Shown here: in pieces, positions 23,761 through 35,048 of the stretch
How positions within the stretch are numbered: position 1 is the stretch's first letter
Layout: the number at the start of each line of letters is the position of its first letter
Assembly: GCF_030272615.1 (NCBI RefSeq)
Contig: NC_081415.1
Location: 506,741,373-506,805,372 of the forward strand
From: Cryptomeria japonica
Taxonomy: Eukaryota > Streptophyta > Pinopsida > Cupressales > Cupressaceae
Length of the DNA: 64,000 bases
Direction: 5' to 3'
The notes under the pieces: generated by a model
Databases searched by the model: none
Told to the model about the DNA's origin: nothing
What the model saw: only the letters and a program-made list of their open reading frames with translations
Made by a program: the position numbers and the translations under genes

Positions 23761-24953
23761 TTGTGGAGGCTCTCTTGTTGTAGGCATTTTGATTAATGTC
23801 ATCCTCACCATCAAAGACTGATGTACCTCTGGAGCAACATGTTGAGATGGGGAATTGACACTTTCATCGACTTCTTCATTCACCAATTGTGATCTCCTTT
23901 CACCCCCATGGGAATTTGTAGATTGTTTCTTTAGGCACTTCCATGCTTGATGAACAAATTGGTTACATTAATAGCATCTACCTGAGAAGGTATTTGATCC
24001 TCTTCCTTGTTCACCAAATATGCCTCTTGAGTTTGATTTCCTACCTCTAAAATTGCCTCTTGATTCCCCACTTTGTTCATTATGGTTGATTGTCTCTCGT
24101 TGTTGCTTTTGTGACTGTCCTCTTCCTCCAAAGTTGCCTCTACCTCTGAAATTATTCCCTCTACCTTTACCTTTCTTCTCTTGTATCCTTTTATCTTTTC
24201 CTCAACCTTGATTTCTAGCTTGTAGCATTATTCCACCATCCTTGGTGTGGTAAGACTTAAATTTTCTTGGATGTTATACCTCAGACCATTAAGATACCTT
24301 CCCACCATATCTTCTTTATCCTCTTCATTACCCATCCTTATATGCAACTTATAGAATTCCTCCATGTATGCTTGCACATCCATCTCCTTTTGTTTGAGAT
24401 TTTGAAGCCTTCTGAACAACTGAATATTGTAATCACTTGGTAGGAACTTCCCTTCGAGTTTTTCCACCATCCTATCCCATGAGGTTATCTTATAATTCCC
24501 TCTCTTCCTCCTTTCAGTCTGCACAAAGTCCCACCAAAGTAGAGTATGTCCCTTCAATTTTGATTTTGCAACCTTTACCTTTTGATTTTCTTGTACATCT
24601 TCACACTCAAAATGGTTATCCAATTCTCCTATCCAAACTAGGAGTTCCTCTCCATCTCACCTTCCTCCATACATGGAAAAATCCACTTTGGTCTTGTCAC
24701 CATCTTCTTTGATTGCTTTGAGGAGCCTTTCCATCCCTAGTTCCTTAGGATCCATCTCTTCCTCAGACCCTTCTTGGGAATCTCCCTCTTCCCCTTGGTC
24801 ACTTATATCTCTCGTGACCTCATCTCTTCTCTGACTTGATTCTAGGGCTTCAAGCCTTGCAACCAACCTCTCTAATTACTCTTTCATTTCCTTAACATGC
24901 TTCTACTTCAACTCACTTACTTCCCTTGCAATGACATTTCCCTTTGAAGGCAT
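23761..24953 (-). pseudogene. Gag of element B
   Basis: Starts with MPSKGN at an ATG at 24953-24951, 48 bases below the primer site. An acidic region (24866-24657) precedes the gag domain with GHTLLWWDFVQTERRKRG and WDRMVEKLEGKFLPSDYN (24623-24228). A zinc knuckle C-X2-C-X4-H-X4-C (CNQFVHQAWKC as its core, about 23975-23937) follows a basic serine/asparagine-rich stretch. Stops at about 24225 and 23955 and small frame changes break it. Confidence 0.85.
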
Positions 24954-25001
24954 CTTGTTCCCTTCAAATTGCACTTTTTTCCTCAAATGATCAAAACCTA
25001 T

Positions 25002-25013
25002 GCTCTTATACCA
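25002..25013 (-). promoter_or_regulatory. Primer binding site of B (Met-type)
   Basis: On the element strand TGGTATAAGAGC, one base from the initiator-Met primer site, separated from the LTR by two bases. Confidence 0.8.
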
Positions 25014-25015
25014 CT

Positions 25016-26148
25016 TGATGCAAAGAAGAAGATCAAAGACTTGTTTCCAACACAATTAAACAATTACTATTTTCTAGGAGCATGGATTAAACCTCTTTTC
25101 CTAAAAATTATGCCTCTAGCTTAGTAGCCCTCCTGAAGGGGCCAACATAACATCATTCTTAGACCAGGTTCCATATCAACAAATGGATACCACTTTTGGA
25201 TACACTTTTGGGCACTAAACAACATATCAAGAAATGAGATAGGGTTGTTTCAGAACACATGGCTCAAAAACTGACTGCTACGTAGTGGACTGAGCTTAAT
25301 TAGGTCACTTTTACAAAGCAAGTATGGGGTAGAATCTCTTCCAACCACCAACCTTTACTCCAAGGCTTCAAATGAGTCACATGAGGTTTGGAACAACTGG
25401 TTTCATCAATTGGTACGTCCACAACTCACCTATTCACAAAACCCTCCTTGAACCTAACACTTCTAAGCCTAATACATGAAGATATTAGGGTAAGGTGTCA
25501 ACAAAAATACACCAAACTCCATCCCCTACTCCTACAAATTCAAAATCATTGAAAGCACATGCAAATCCTCAATTCCACCAATTTTGAGATTTGTTTTTAA
25601 CGGTGGAATGGGTCAAAATTCATGATTTTGTGTACAAACCCTTAAAGCCCTAGGCTCACTGGTAGTTTTTAGAAAAAATGCTCTAACTTGGTCTGAACTC
25701 AATGAAAATAGCTCAAACCACTTGCAAAAGAAAGAATATTGACAACTCTATCCAACAAACTTGGTTTCACATCAGTATCTGATCGAAAACAGTAAAATTT
25801 ACAGAGAACAAAATTGTTTTATTTGTTTTTCTTCATCCAAGGTGTCCAACCCCTATCTCAGGGTTCACACAACATATATAATACCTTACAGGACACCTAC
25901 AATGGTTCCAAATTGCATTTCAACCAAATGATTGTTGAACTTCCCAATATGACAACATTTTCAAAATTTGCCAAGCAACTTTTACAACTAATAACAAAAC
26001 ATAACAAAATGTGTCCAAATTGATCCCATGAGACTTGTTACATTGTAAATGGTCTAAATAGACCTTATTACATCAATCAAAACTCAAAACACCCAAAAAC
26101 CCAACTTGTGACCATATTTACAAAAATTGACTAGGTGCCCCTACACCA
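25016..26148 (-). repeat. 5' LTR of element B
   Basis: Partner of 4967-6120. It begins TGGTGTAGGGGCACC and ends TTTGCATCA on the element strand. Followed on the + strand by gattt and the resumed integrase of A. Confidence 0.9.
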
Positions 26149-26564
26149 GATTTCTAGAAGGTACAAATAACAAGATGAAGATGAAGAAGTTTGGACCTTG
26201 CAAGATCATTTGGAAGTTTGACTTTGGAAAAGGCTATGAAGTGGAACTATCAGAAGGTGTTGGCATTTTATCGATCTTCAACATTGTGGATATCTACCGA
26301 TTTCATGGAGCATAGGCCATGGAGAAGGACACAGAGGCATCATTTCATAATCAACTACCATTATTATCATTGGAGTGAATCAAACAGTTCCTAGACAGAG
26401 CCAGACTAGATGCAACACCTAGAGCAAGGAGTATAAAGAATATCTAGCCAAATGGAGGAAAAATCTCATTAAAGATGAAACATGGGCATCAAAGGTTAAA
26501 CTGGAGCAGTTTGGAGCACACTTAGAAACATGAGGGGTGCACTTTTTAAATAACCCTTGGGGTC
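26149..26564 (+). pseudogene. Integrase C-terminus and chromodomain of element A
   Basis: After the B insertion the frame resumes with MKKFGPCKIIWKFDFGKGYE (26172 on), VELSEGVGILSIFNIVDIY and FHG. In another frame from about 26436 a chromodomain piece reads EYLAKWRKNLIKDETWASK. It closes near 26560 just before the 3' LTR. This confirms A as a chromovirus. Stops lie at 26313 and near 26410. Confidence 0.78.
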
Positions 26565-27122
26565 TAATGTAGGAGTGTCCCAAAAGTCCACAGATCAGAT
26601 CCAAAGATGGAAGTGTGAAAGGCTTTCCCAAACCTTGTAGAGTCTATGGAGCATATCACATGATGAATATAAGGCTAGACAATACCCAAAAGGGTCCTCA
26701 CCCATCTGCATCTTGTTTGGGCCCTCTTAAAGCACCAAATATGACTCACACATTACAATTCGACCTGGATCAAAAAAAAAGTTGACACGGATTGCTCTAG
26801 TGTTTAGAGCTGATATATAAACATTGAGAGAGCCTTTGGAAAGTATAATGGTAGCTAGGGAGTAGTTAGGGAGCAGGACATAGGGGAAGGTAGACCTTAA
26901 AACAATTGTTTCAATTTTTTCTTTACAATAAGCCCATGGCAAGTTGTGTGCTAGTATATGGGGCCAATGAATTGAATGTCTTGATCACGTGTCTTGTAAG
27001 TTTTCTACATTAATCAACAAAATTCATACTTTTGTTTGCATCCAATTTTTGTTGTGTTGTGTGTATAATTTGGTTGCAAGGCTAGACAATCTATTTTAGA
27101 CCCTCCAACCTTGACTGCATCA
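26565..27122 (+). repeat. 3' LTR of element A
   Basis: Partner of 222-783; begins TAATGTAGG (worn from TGATG) and ends GACTGCATCA. Followed by tcttt. Confidence 0.8.
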
Positions 27123-27127
27123 TCTTT

Positions 27128-28916
27128 GGAATCAAATTACATATAAATTAAAAATAAAATGGGTCAACCCTCTTTAAAGTGGAATCCTAAATCTATATGC
27201 TATGATTTATCTTTTTTTTATAGGGGTTGACCCCTTCATGAGCACCTAAGGGTTAATTTTAAAGGGTGCATATTAAATTGGAGTTGCCTCGCTTGGAGAG
27301 GTTGTGTTGTTTTGATGTGACCACCCCCTTTGGAGATAACATATATTTTCATTTGAGAGGTGGAGGAAGTGTGTGTGTTTTGTGCAAGTTTATCATACAC
27401 CCACCATCCATTTGTGAGGGAAAAAAGAAATAAAAGAAGGATATTGAAACCAAATTTAGGGAATAAGTTATTGTATATTCAAGAGGAGAATATTAGCAAT
27501 TTTGGAGTAGATTTTTTCTACAATAAATTTGAAGTCGATTTATAAGTATAGTTGGAGCAAGTTATTGAAGAAGATTTATATGCATAATTGGAGCATATTT
27601 TGTGAAGAATTAATGAGTAGATTTATAAAGATATTGTAAAGGAGCCGTGAGCAGATTTGTGAAGGATTTTTAATCAAGAGGAAGGATTGAAAGTGAAGTG
27701 ATACAAGATTAATGAAATATATTATATTGTCTATCATCCATTGTAGAAGAACCATTCATAAGGTGATATTTTTTTTAGAACTTGGTGCTTCCTAAAGGAG
27801 AGATTCTCACCTCTCGCTAAGTTGGTGCTTAGCTATGGGGGTTGGTTCCTACGAATTGTGGGGATTGGGGCCTAAAAATCATATAAGAGTGGATTGGTGT
27901 CCCTGGTGGGTTGGTGCCTACAAATATTTCAATAGAGATTTATATATAAGCAATATTTTGTTGAGGTTATCTCCTATAAGGGTTTCCATATAAATCATGT
28001 GTTCTTGTTATCAATATTGTGCAATTGATATTATTGTGATTGTTAAGTTGAAAAAGTAAAAGATTGTATTGTATTAATTTACCCCCACTTCTAGTAAAGT
28101 TGTGTTCTCATCCCTGTTATCTTATTCTTCTTTTTGAGTAAAAGTAATATGATATTTAAAATAGTTTTAATTAGGGACATTTAAGTGCTTTACCTCCAAG
28201 AAAAAACTAAGTAATCTCTCGCTCATCTTCCTACCAGTAGTGACGAAACCTTTCAACAAGGGTAGTATATAATGATTTAGAGTAGTGCCTTAATAAACTA
28301 CAAGATTTAAGTATATGTAATTACAACCAATATCACACGAAATTGGTCATGCAACTCCTAGATACCCTCTAGCTATTAACAAATTTTGAATACCATGCAA
28401 TCTTGAGATTACAATGAACTAGAAATCTATACAACTATAATATCACTTTGTCCAAAGTGAAATAACAATCAAATTCTTATTATCTAAAAAATGTGGGTAA
28501 TATATTCACAACGCTACTATCTCTAGTTTGGAAAATCAAAATAATTGTTAAAATATAAGACATAATCTAGAACATATTGTTACCAATAAAATATCATTTT
28601 CCAAGCTCCTAACATATCCTTCCCTTGAATGAGAAACTATATTATTGTTATACTATAAAGGTGGGTACATTTAATATGTCTATATAATGGGGTTACAATC
28701 TTAGGTAGGTCCATATATACATTCATACATAAATACATGCACACAAACACACACACACACACACACACATAATAGGTAGGTTTTATACTGTAACTATATA
28801 TAGAAGTCTAAGATAAAAAAATTCTAGGAGATTATAGAGTTAAATACTAAATAATAATTCAAAATTGTGCATGAATAACAATAAACTCAATTATGAAATC
28901 AATATACTTATGTTAT
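27128..28916 (+). other. Unassigned DNA with a possible worn copia LTR end
   Basis: No coding homology. The part around 27780-28110 has the texture of a copia LTR: repeated ttggtgc phrases, gaggttatctcctataaggg, then ttccatataaatcatgtgt, ending near taatttaccccc at 28078. I cannot find its start, its partner or a target duplication. The rest is AT-rich. An AC run lies at 28741-28769. Confidence 0.3.
28741..28769. repeat. AC dinucleotide microsatellite
   Basis: An (AC)n run with one interruption (acacaaac then 10 or so AC units). Confidence 0.9.
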
Positions 28917-30214
28917 TGTAGAGCACAATGCTATTACTAAGAGGAGGCGTGAATCAATAGTAGATTAAACTTTCAAATCCCTAAACAATTTAATATTCTT
29001 AATAAACTAAACAACTCAAAATTAGAGCTAAAAAGAATGGCACACCAAGTAGAGATCTGTACACAAGAAATATGTGGAAAACCCAGAATGGGAAAAAACA
29101 CGGTGAGAAGTGCTGCTTGGATCTATTGTCCTAATCCAACCTCACAAATCAATACTATATACAAAGTTTTACGACACCAACCCTAAGGAATCACCAAATT
29201 TCCTATTTGAGAGCACCAACTCTTATAAATCCACTTTTATCAATCTGAGCACCAACTTAGTGTCTTTGGGGGCACCAACCATAAAGAAATTACGATAAAT
29301 TAACTTATTTCTTACTTCAAAACTGAATTATTACAAGTTAAAACATTAGATGTCTATCAACAAGTTATTCGTTGGATTTTGTTATATGATTTCCAATTTG
29401 TCAGCATCGATAACCTACAAACATGCTATTAAAATTCAAATTGATTTGAAACCTTGGTCACACCTTGAAACAATTCATTAATCTGAAAGCAAACTATTAG
29501 AAAAATGATCATTGTTATCTTGAACCCTGTTCACAACTTAGAGGAATTCATTATTGATAATATGCCATATTGAATTCGATTATACTTTAAATGTAGCAAT
29601 GTTTAAATTTCTCATCAAGAATTTATTGTATACTCAAAAAAAGATATATCAATCATTCAAAGATATACCTCTACCAATAATTCTACAATTTTCATACCAT
29701 CAATTCTCTTATCAGAGATATTCTACTGCATTCATAAGCTTTCTCAAAACAACCAATGCCTATTGTGATGCATTTTTGTTACTCACTTCAACATTCTTCT
29801 AATAAACAATTTTTCTCATACATACCTCTACATCGGCTTTTAAATCTTCTTAAATATATATCTCTTATGGCTAAACACTTTGGAGGAAGTTAAAACTATT
29901 TACAACTGATTGGAGGAAGTTAAAATTGTTTACAACTAATTGGAGGAAGTTAAAATTATATATAACTAATAGCTCAGTTATAAATAATCGTACCAACCAC
30001 TCATATATTCAACATTTCAAATATTTAGAACATATACAATGATATTTGAACATACAAGTCACAATGAAAGAATTTTGTATGTGATGACATGTACGATGGT
30101 TTGCAACACATCTCAACATTAACTTATACCTATAAGTGAGTGTTCTAAAACTCAATGTAAATATGTTCAAAGATGAATATCTATTTTTGACATCAATGAT
30201 AAAGTTTTCTAACA
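28917..30214 (-). repeat. 3' LTR of copia F
   Basis: 1298 bases, starting TGTTAGAAAAC and ending TCTACA on the element strand. Matches 48971-51510 once the 906-base insert there is removed. Contains the shared copia block (gtggaaaaccca then tgggaaaaaacacggt, 29072-29105) and three tandem 30-base repeats at 29881-29970. Confidence 0.88.
29881..29970. repeat. Three tandem 30-base repeats in the F LTR
   Basis: Three units beginning tggaggaagttaaaa, each 30 bases, with few differences. The other LTR of F (50849-50908) has only two. Confidence 0.9.
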
Positions 30215-30640
30215 ATCTCCCCCCTTGGCATTGATGTCAAAACTTGAATCTGAAACAAACTTGCCAAGTACCAATCAAACTGAATTTGAAACAAACTTGC
30301 CAAGTACCAATCAAATTGAATCCACAACATGTTAAAATCTGAATCAATAGTTTCAGCAACAATTAAAACCTCTGAGAATAATAATCTTCAATAATAAAAC
30401 ATCTGCAACAAACTCCACAACATGTTAAAATCTAAATCAATAGTTTCAACAACAATTAAAGCCTATAAGAATAATAATCTTCAATAATAAAATATCTGCA
30501 ACAAAAAAATTGCAACAAATTTGCATCAATTTCTCCCCCTTTGACATTAATGACAATGGGTCAAGGGCATCAAATCAGACAAGGAAATACCCCCCCTGAG
30601 AAAATTCTTTCTCTTGAACTGAATTAGAGAGAAGAAGCCG
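30215..30640 (-). repeat. F 3' tail: purine tracts and internal duplications
   Basis: On the element strand the tract next to the LTR reads AAGGGGGGAGAT (30215-30226); a second block, CAAAGGGGGAGAAATTG, is at about 30528-30545. Between them are a 36-base tandem pair (30245-30316) and a 93-base tandem pair (30321-30413 and 30414-30506). No coding potential. Confidence 0.8.
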
Positions 30641-31190
30641 AAACCTCGGGCTTCCATCTATGCCAAAACCAACTTGCATCAACTTTCCCTAACAAACAAT
30701 GTTTACCTTGTACTTGTCTGAGATCATAAACATTGCTTTTTGTTCTTATTCTTTCAACAATTAACTTTCCTAATTTTAGAACCTCGAGCATTAAAATTTA
30801 CCATGTATCCTTGTCACGCAATTGACTAACATTCAACAAATTATATTTTGATCCTTCAACATACCAAACATTATGCGTTTCTAATGAACCATTTATGCTC
30901 AAAGTACCTTTACCACAAATCTTGAATAATGATTTAAATCCAAACTTCATTGATCCACCATTCCAATTTGTGAACTAGATGAACTCTCTATTATCACTAG
31001 TCATGCAATTAGAGAAATCACTATATATTATCCAAAGGTTTTGCCTTTTTCCTTGCAAAGTAGTATGAACAATCATGAACTTTACTTCCTTTTTCTTCCA
31101 CACTTTTTCTGCTTCTTTCTTGAAACTTTCAAGACCACTCAAGAACTTGATTCCATTTTTTCTTTGTTCTACAAAACTCATGTTACACTA
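30640..31190 (-). pseudogene. Protease and pre-integrase remnant of copia F
   Basis: The copia protease with the active site altered: the family D-S-G-C-S-N-H-M-T reads YSDFSNCMTSDNREF at about 31015-30978. A segment with VWYVEGSKYNLLNVSQLRD (30870-30810) and the pre-integrase motif DASWFWHRW (about 30680) follow. The usual integrase zinc domain should come next. Instead about 15 codons lead to a stop near 30638, then the 3' tail. The pol deletion therefore begins inside this motif. Confidence 0.75.
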
Positions 31191-32197
31191 TCTTGCAATG
31201 TGACCAACATTTTGACACTTATAAAAAGTTATATTGAAATCTAGGTTTAAAGAATCAAAATAATTTCTACTAACAAAGTCAGTTCTCCTTCTTGACATAA
31301 CTCTACAATCAATTGCTTTATGTCCAAAATAATTGCACATGTTACAATAACCATAAAAATAGGGATAAAATTTGTTGCTTGAAATTCTTTTTGCAGGAGG
31401 AAACCTTTGCGAATACCTTCTTTGCCTTTGGAATTTAAAAAAACCATCATAAAAAACATTCTTATTGAAAGCATTACTCGTGCCAGAGATTTGACCTTCG
31501 TCAAACCCAAACTAGATTAATTTTTTTCTAGCCTCTGATTGGCTAACATTTCATAACATATTAGAACTCTTCACAAATTTTAATCTTCTTTTAGTCTCAC
31601 TTTTGTATTGTTCAAGATCATTTTGTAAGGCCACTATTTTATCTTCTAATATCAAATATTCTTCAGACTTAGACAAAAATTTAGAATGGATTACCTGTTC
31701 CCTTTTCTTAGCTTCTTCAAGTTTAGCTTCCAAAGAAATAATTACTTGATTTCTTTCTTTAAGGTATTTCTACACTGCTTCAATTTCTTCCAATGTAGAA
31801 ATATTTTGTTGAGAACTCTCCTTCTTCAATCTCATTATTTCATCTAAGGCACATAATAAGATTCTCCTTCAAGATTTATCTCTCCTTCTTCAATATCATG
31901 CAAATCTTTATAATTATGAACTGTAGTGAGTGACCCAACTGCCATGAATTAAGTCTCACATTCTTCAACATTTGATACACTCTCATTGTTATCTTCTGAA
32001 TTGGTGATGTCTTCTTCTTTGATGTACAAAATTTTCTTGTTCTTTCAATGCTTCTTGTGCTTGTAACAAAATTGATTTCTTCTTCTTCTTAAAGTCTTCT
32101 TCATCATCTTTGTCATTTCTACCATGAGGATATTTAGTAGCAAAGTGCCCAATCTTCCCACAACTGAAGCACTTAAAAGGAAGTTTTCCTTTATACT
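31190..32197 (-). pseudogene. Gag C-terminal half of copia F with zinc knuckles
   Basis: Contains a first knuckle CFSCGKIGHFATKYP (about 32187-32143, last cysteine lost) and a lysine/glutamate-rich coiled-coil-like segment (31733-31551, MEAKLEEAKKREQVIHSK). A second knuckle CNMCNYFGHKAIDC (about 31345-31304) and a third CQNVGHIAR (about 31220-31190) with a stop before its last cysteine follow. Knuckles bind element RNA. The upstream half is at 48174-48960 beyond insertion G. Confidence 0.75.
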
Positions 32198-33183
32198 TGA
32201 GATGCTAAGAACATGGTAAATAGAAAGGCATACACATATAATGAGACAATAAAAAATAATGGAAAGATTAATTGAAAACCAAATTAAATATGCAAACAAT
32301 AAGCCTTCCTTGAAATCTCCCATTTTCCTCTATTCTTGAGGACCTTGAAGGTGTTGGATTGATTGGCTCTCAGCGGAGTAATTACCTCCAAAGTGGAAAC
32401 TCAAGAGTTGAGTAGCTACTTGATCATGATTGATTATGCAAATGATATGAAATGCATGATCTAAGAAACTGGATTAACATGCTATGATTAATCCAAAGTG
32501 CTAATTACTAGATGATTGAAATGAATGCAAGGGATCCTTATTGCTCCAAAATGGGGGATATTTAAAGGAATTCCAAGGCCAAAGCTGAGGTGGCAGGAAT
32601 CGATGGTCCAGATTTGATCTAAAGATATCAAGGGCCAATATTGAGGAAGTTGGAGAAGAGGTTGGAGGAAGGGACACTTGTCATCTTTGTGGTGACAAGT
32701 GTCAAGGAGCCTTGTTCATGAGAGGGTCCAAGGGAGGATACATGTGGCAAAAGTGCCATGTGTCCCAAGGGGAGAATATCCACACCATAGGAGGCTAGGA
32801 TGTGCAAGATAGGATAGGGTTAGTTAGACCCTAGGATTAGATAGAATGAGTTAGGTTAGGGGATGGTTAGGCTAGGTGGTTAAAAGTTAGGAGCCATGTG
32901 CTCATTTGAATTTAGAAATTCAAATAATTGGAAAATGGTAATTAATCTCGACAAACTTGACTTTGTTAGTTTTAATTAGGGATTAGAAGAATTGATTTAG
33001 ATGCGGGGGGAAGGATAGGGATATGAAATGAACTATATAAATAAATCATGTAGATTTATTTACTAGTAGATGAATAAGGGAATTAATCAAATTTGCTTGT
33101 GAATTCGATTAATTGGGAAGAAGGATTAATTAAATAACTGCATATTTAATTAATTATCTTCTGACCATTTTTAGATGTATACA
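32198..33183 (-). repeat. 3' LTR of G
   Basis: 986 bases, TGTATACATC to CATCTCA on the element strand, matching 47109-48168. The other copy has extra bases at three or four sites (for example a 24-base aatt-rich insert near 47977 and an extra phrase near 47745). Confidence 0.9.
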
Positions 33184-33197
33184 TTTTGCCCCTCTTT
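33184..33197 (-). promoter_or_regulatory. Polypurine tract of G
   Basis: On the element strand AAAGAGGGGCAAAA immediately before the LTR; the plus-strand primer of this element class. Confidence 0.8.
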
Positions 33198-35048
33198 GAA
33201 GCGATGTGTGACGACGCGTTGGTTCAAAGAAAATTCGATTGATGATGTTGCTGATATTGATTTTGATAGGATGCAGATTTGATCTTGATTTTGATGTGGA
33301 TTCGATTTCGATATGATATTGATTCGATTTTGAGATGATAAATCTTGATATGATGCGGTTTCAATGTTTGAGATGATAAATCTTGATATGATGCCCCAGA
33401 TGCTGACTGATAGATATTGATGCAAGGATGCCCCCTTGAGAGATGAATCAGATAATTTTTTCAATGTTTATGAATTTTTTCACGATTTTTTGATATTTTT
33501 GATATTTTTTTGAAATTTGTACAATGTTTAGATTTTTAATGATTGTCCGATTTTTAGAGATTTTTAGAGTCGATCCAATTCATTTCCCGATAAGAAAATT
33601 GAAAACATTGCCCTGCCAGAATAAATAGTTGATTAGATGAGTGAAAATAAGTGGAATAAAAATCCCACCAAAATGTCCCACTTTGAGTTTAAAAAGGTGA
33701 ATTCCTTTTACCACTCTTCATTTGTGCATTTCAGTTGTTTGAAAATTTTTCTCTTGAGGAAGAAATGGCAATCCCGTACCACTAGCATAGGTTCGAGCAA
33801 GTTCAGCGACACGAGCGTCCTTCGACTTACGGTCCACTGGTACGTACTTCGAGAGAACTCAACTTTGTCAATTTTTAGTTGATTTTTGAAAAATTTAGCT
33901 ATTTGTAGAAAAAATCATTTTTAGCATTTTCACTATGTGGGTTGTTAAAAAAATTATGTTTCCAAGATGGGTTTTTCGAATTATAAAATGGGTTTTCGGG
34001 GTTTTTTGAAAAGTTTTTAACTCACATCCCAAATTTTATTTATTTATTTATTATGTTTGTTGGTTTTTGAAAATTTTCAATTTAAAAAAAAAAATTAAAA
34101 ATTTGGCTTTTGGGAGGGGGGCAGTGGTGTCATGGTAGCGCCACCACAAGGGCGGCAGATGACATCGATGCCATGAGCGGTGCCTTTGACACCACGGGCG
34201 GTGCTGTTGGCGCCACCGCAGGGTCGGGCCTAAAAAGAAATATTATTTATTTATTTTTTTAATTTTGTGATGTTTTTTATTTTTTTATAAATTTTTAAAC
34301 ATGTTTTTCTCAATTTTCGACCATGTTGGCTTGATTTTTCGATTTTTGAGAAAATGATTTGATTTTTCAATTTTTGCCATTTATTGAATTTTTTGATTAT
34401 TGATGTGATTATTCGGATTTTTTGAGAACTCGATTTCTTGATTATTGATTTGATTTTTTATTTCGCGTTGATTGATTTATTGAATAATTTTTTTGATTGC
34501 AGATTAATGAGTTGACTTTTTGGATTGTTTTGATGAATTGATTTGATTTTTGATGTCAACTTTTGATGAGTTGATCATTTAAGTTTTTTGATTGAGATTG
34601 AATTTTTGATGAATTTGGATGATTTGATCTACTTTCCGGATGATTGATGTTTGATGATTTCGATAAAATTTTGGTTTTTATTTGATCCCCAACTGTCACA
34701 ATGTTCGATAAAGAGGCTAGATTGCTGTCAATTCGATTTCTATAGGGTAAGATTTGTAGCTATCTAATTGATAAAATTAGACACTCCTGATTGATGAAAC
34801 TTGATGATTAGTTCTGATTATCTTGATGTACATGCCAGATGAGATAGGATTGATAATGACCTCATGATAGATGAGCGTCATTGATAGGGGCTCAATGAGA
34901 TTTGATAAAAATCTCAAGTGATCAAGATAAACTGATAGATAGATGGATTTGATAGATAGATAAATCGAGAGACTGATATGATGAGATGATTTGATTGCAG
35001 GAGCACTTTAGTGTCCTCCAGTCTCAAGAGCACTTCTCAAAGACATGG
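33198..35048. other. G 3' region, non-coding, AT-rich with a GC-rich patch
   Basis: About 1.85 kb of low-complexity AT-rich DNA dominated by ttgattttttga-like phrases. A compact GC-rich patch at about 34115-34230 has repeated gcgccacc and ggcggtg phrases. I see no conserved coding segment. Confidence 0.5.

Larger units (their letters stand above)
4967..26148 (-). mobile_element. Ty3/gypsy chromovirus B (nested in A)
   Basis: A chromovirus on the - strand. Its 5' LTR is 25016-26148 and its 3' LTR is 4967-6120. The target duplication gattt (4962-4966 and 26149-26153) is exact and splits the integrase of A. A Met-type primer site is at 25002-25013. Reading down the - strand: gag (from 24953), protease, RT (23330-22421), copia insertion D, RNase H and integrase start (15636-14634), insertion C, integrase core (8359-8151), solo-LTR insert, and integrase end with chromodomain (6982-6150). 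Flanking coding pieces rejoin in frame at each insertion, which supports the boundaries. The protease active-site glycine is replaced and there are several stops. Confidence 0.9.
222..27122 (+). mobile_element. Ty3/gypsy chromovirus A (outermost, interrupted by B)
   Basis: A decayed chromovirus-type LTR retrotransposon on the + strand. Two LTRs of about 560 bases (222-783 and 26565-27122) match over their whole length. A Met-type primer site follows the first LTR. Gag, protease, RT, RNase H and integrase remnants run in the normal order to 4966, where element B interrupts. The integrase C-terminus and a chromodomain-like segment resume at 26149. A 90-base LTR stretch compared by eye differs at roughly 15 percent, so this is an old insertion. 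The possible target duplication is tattt/tcttt. All frames carry many stops, so the element is dead. Everything from 4967 to 26148 belongs to younger insertions. Confidence 0.85.
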
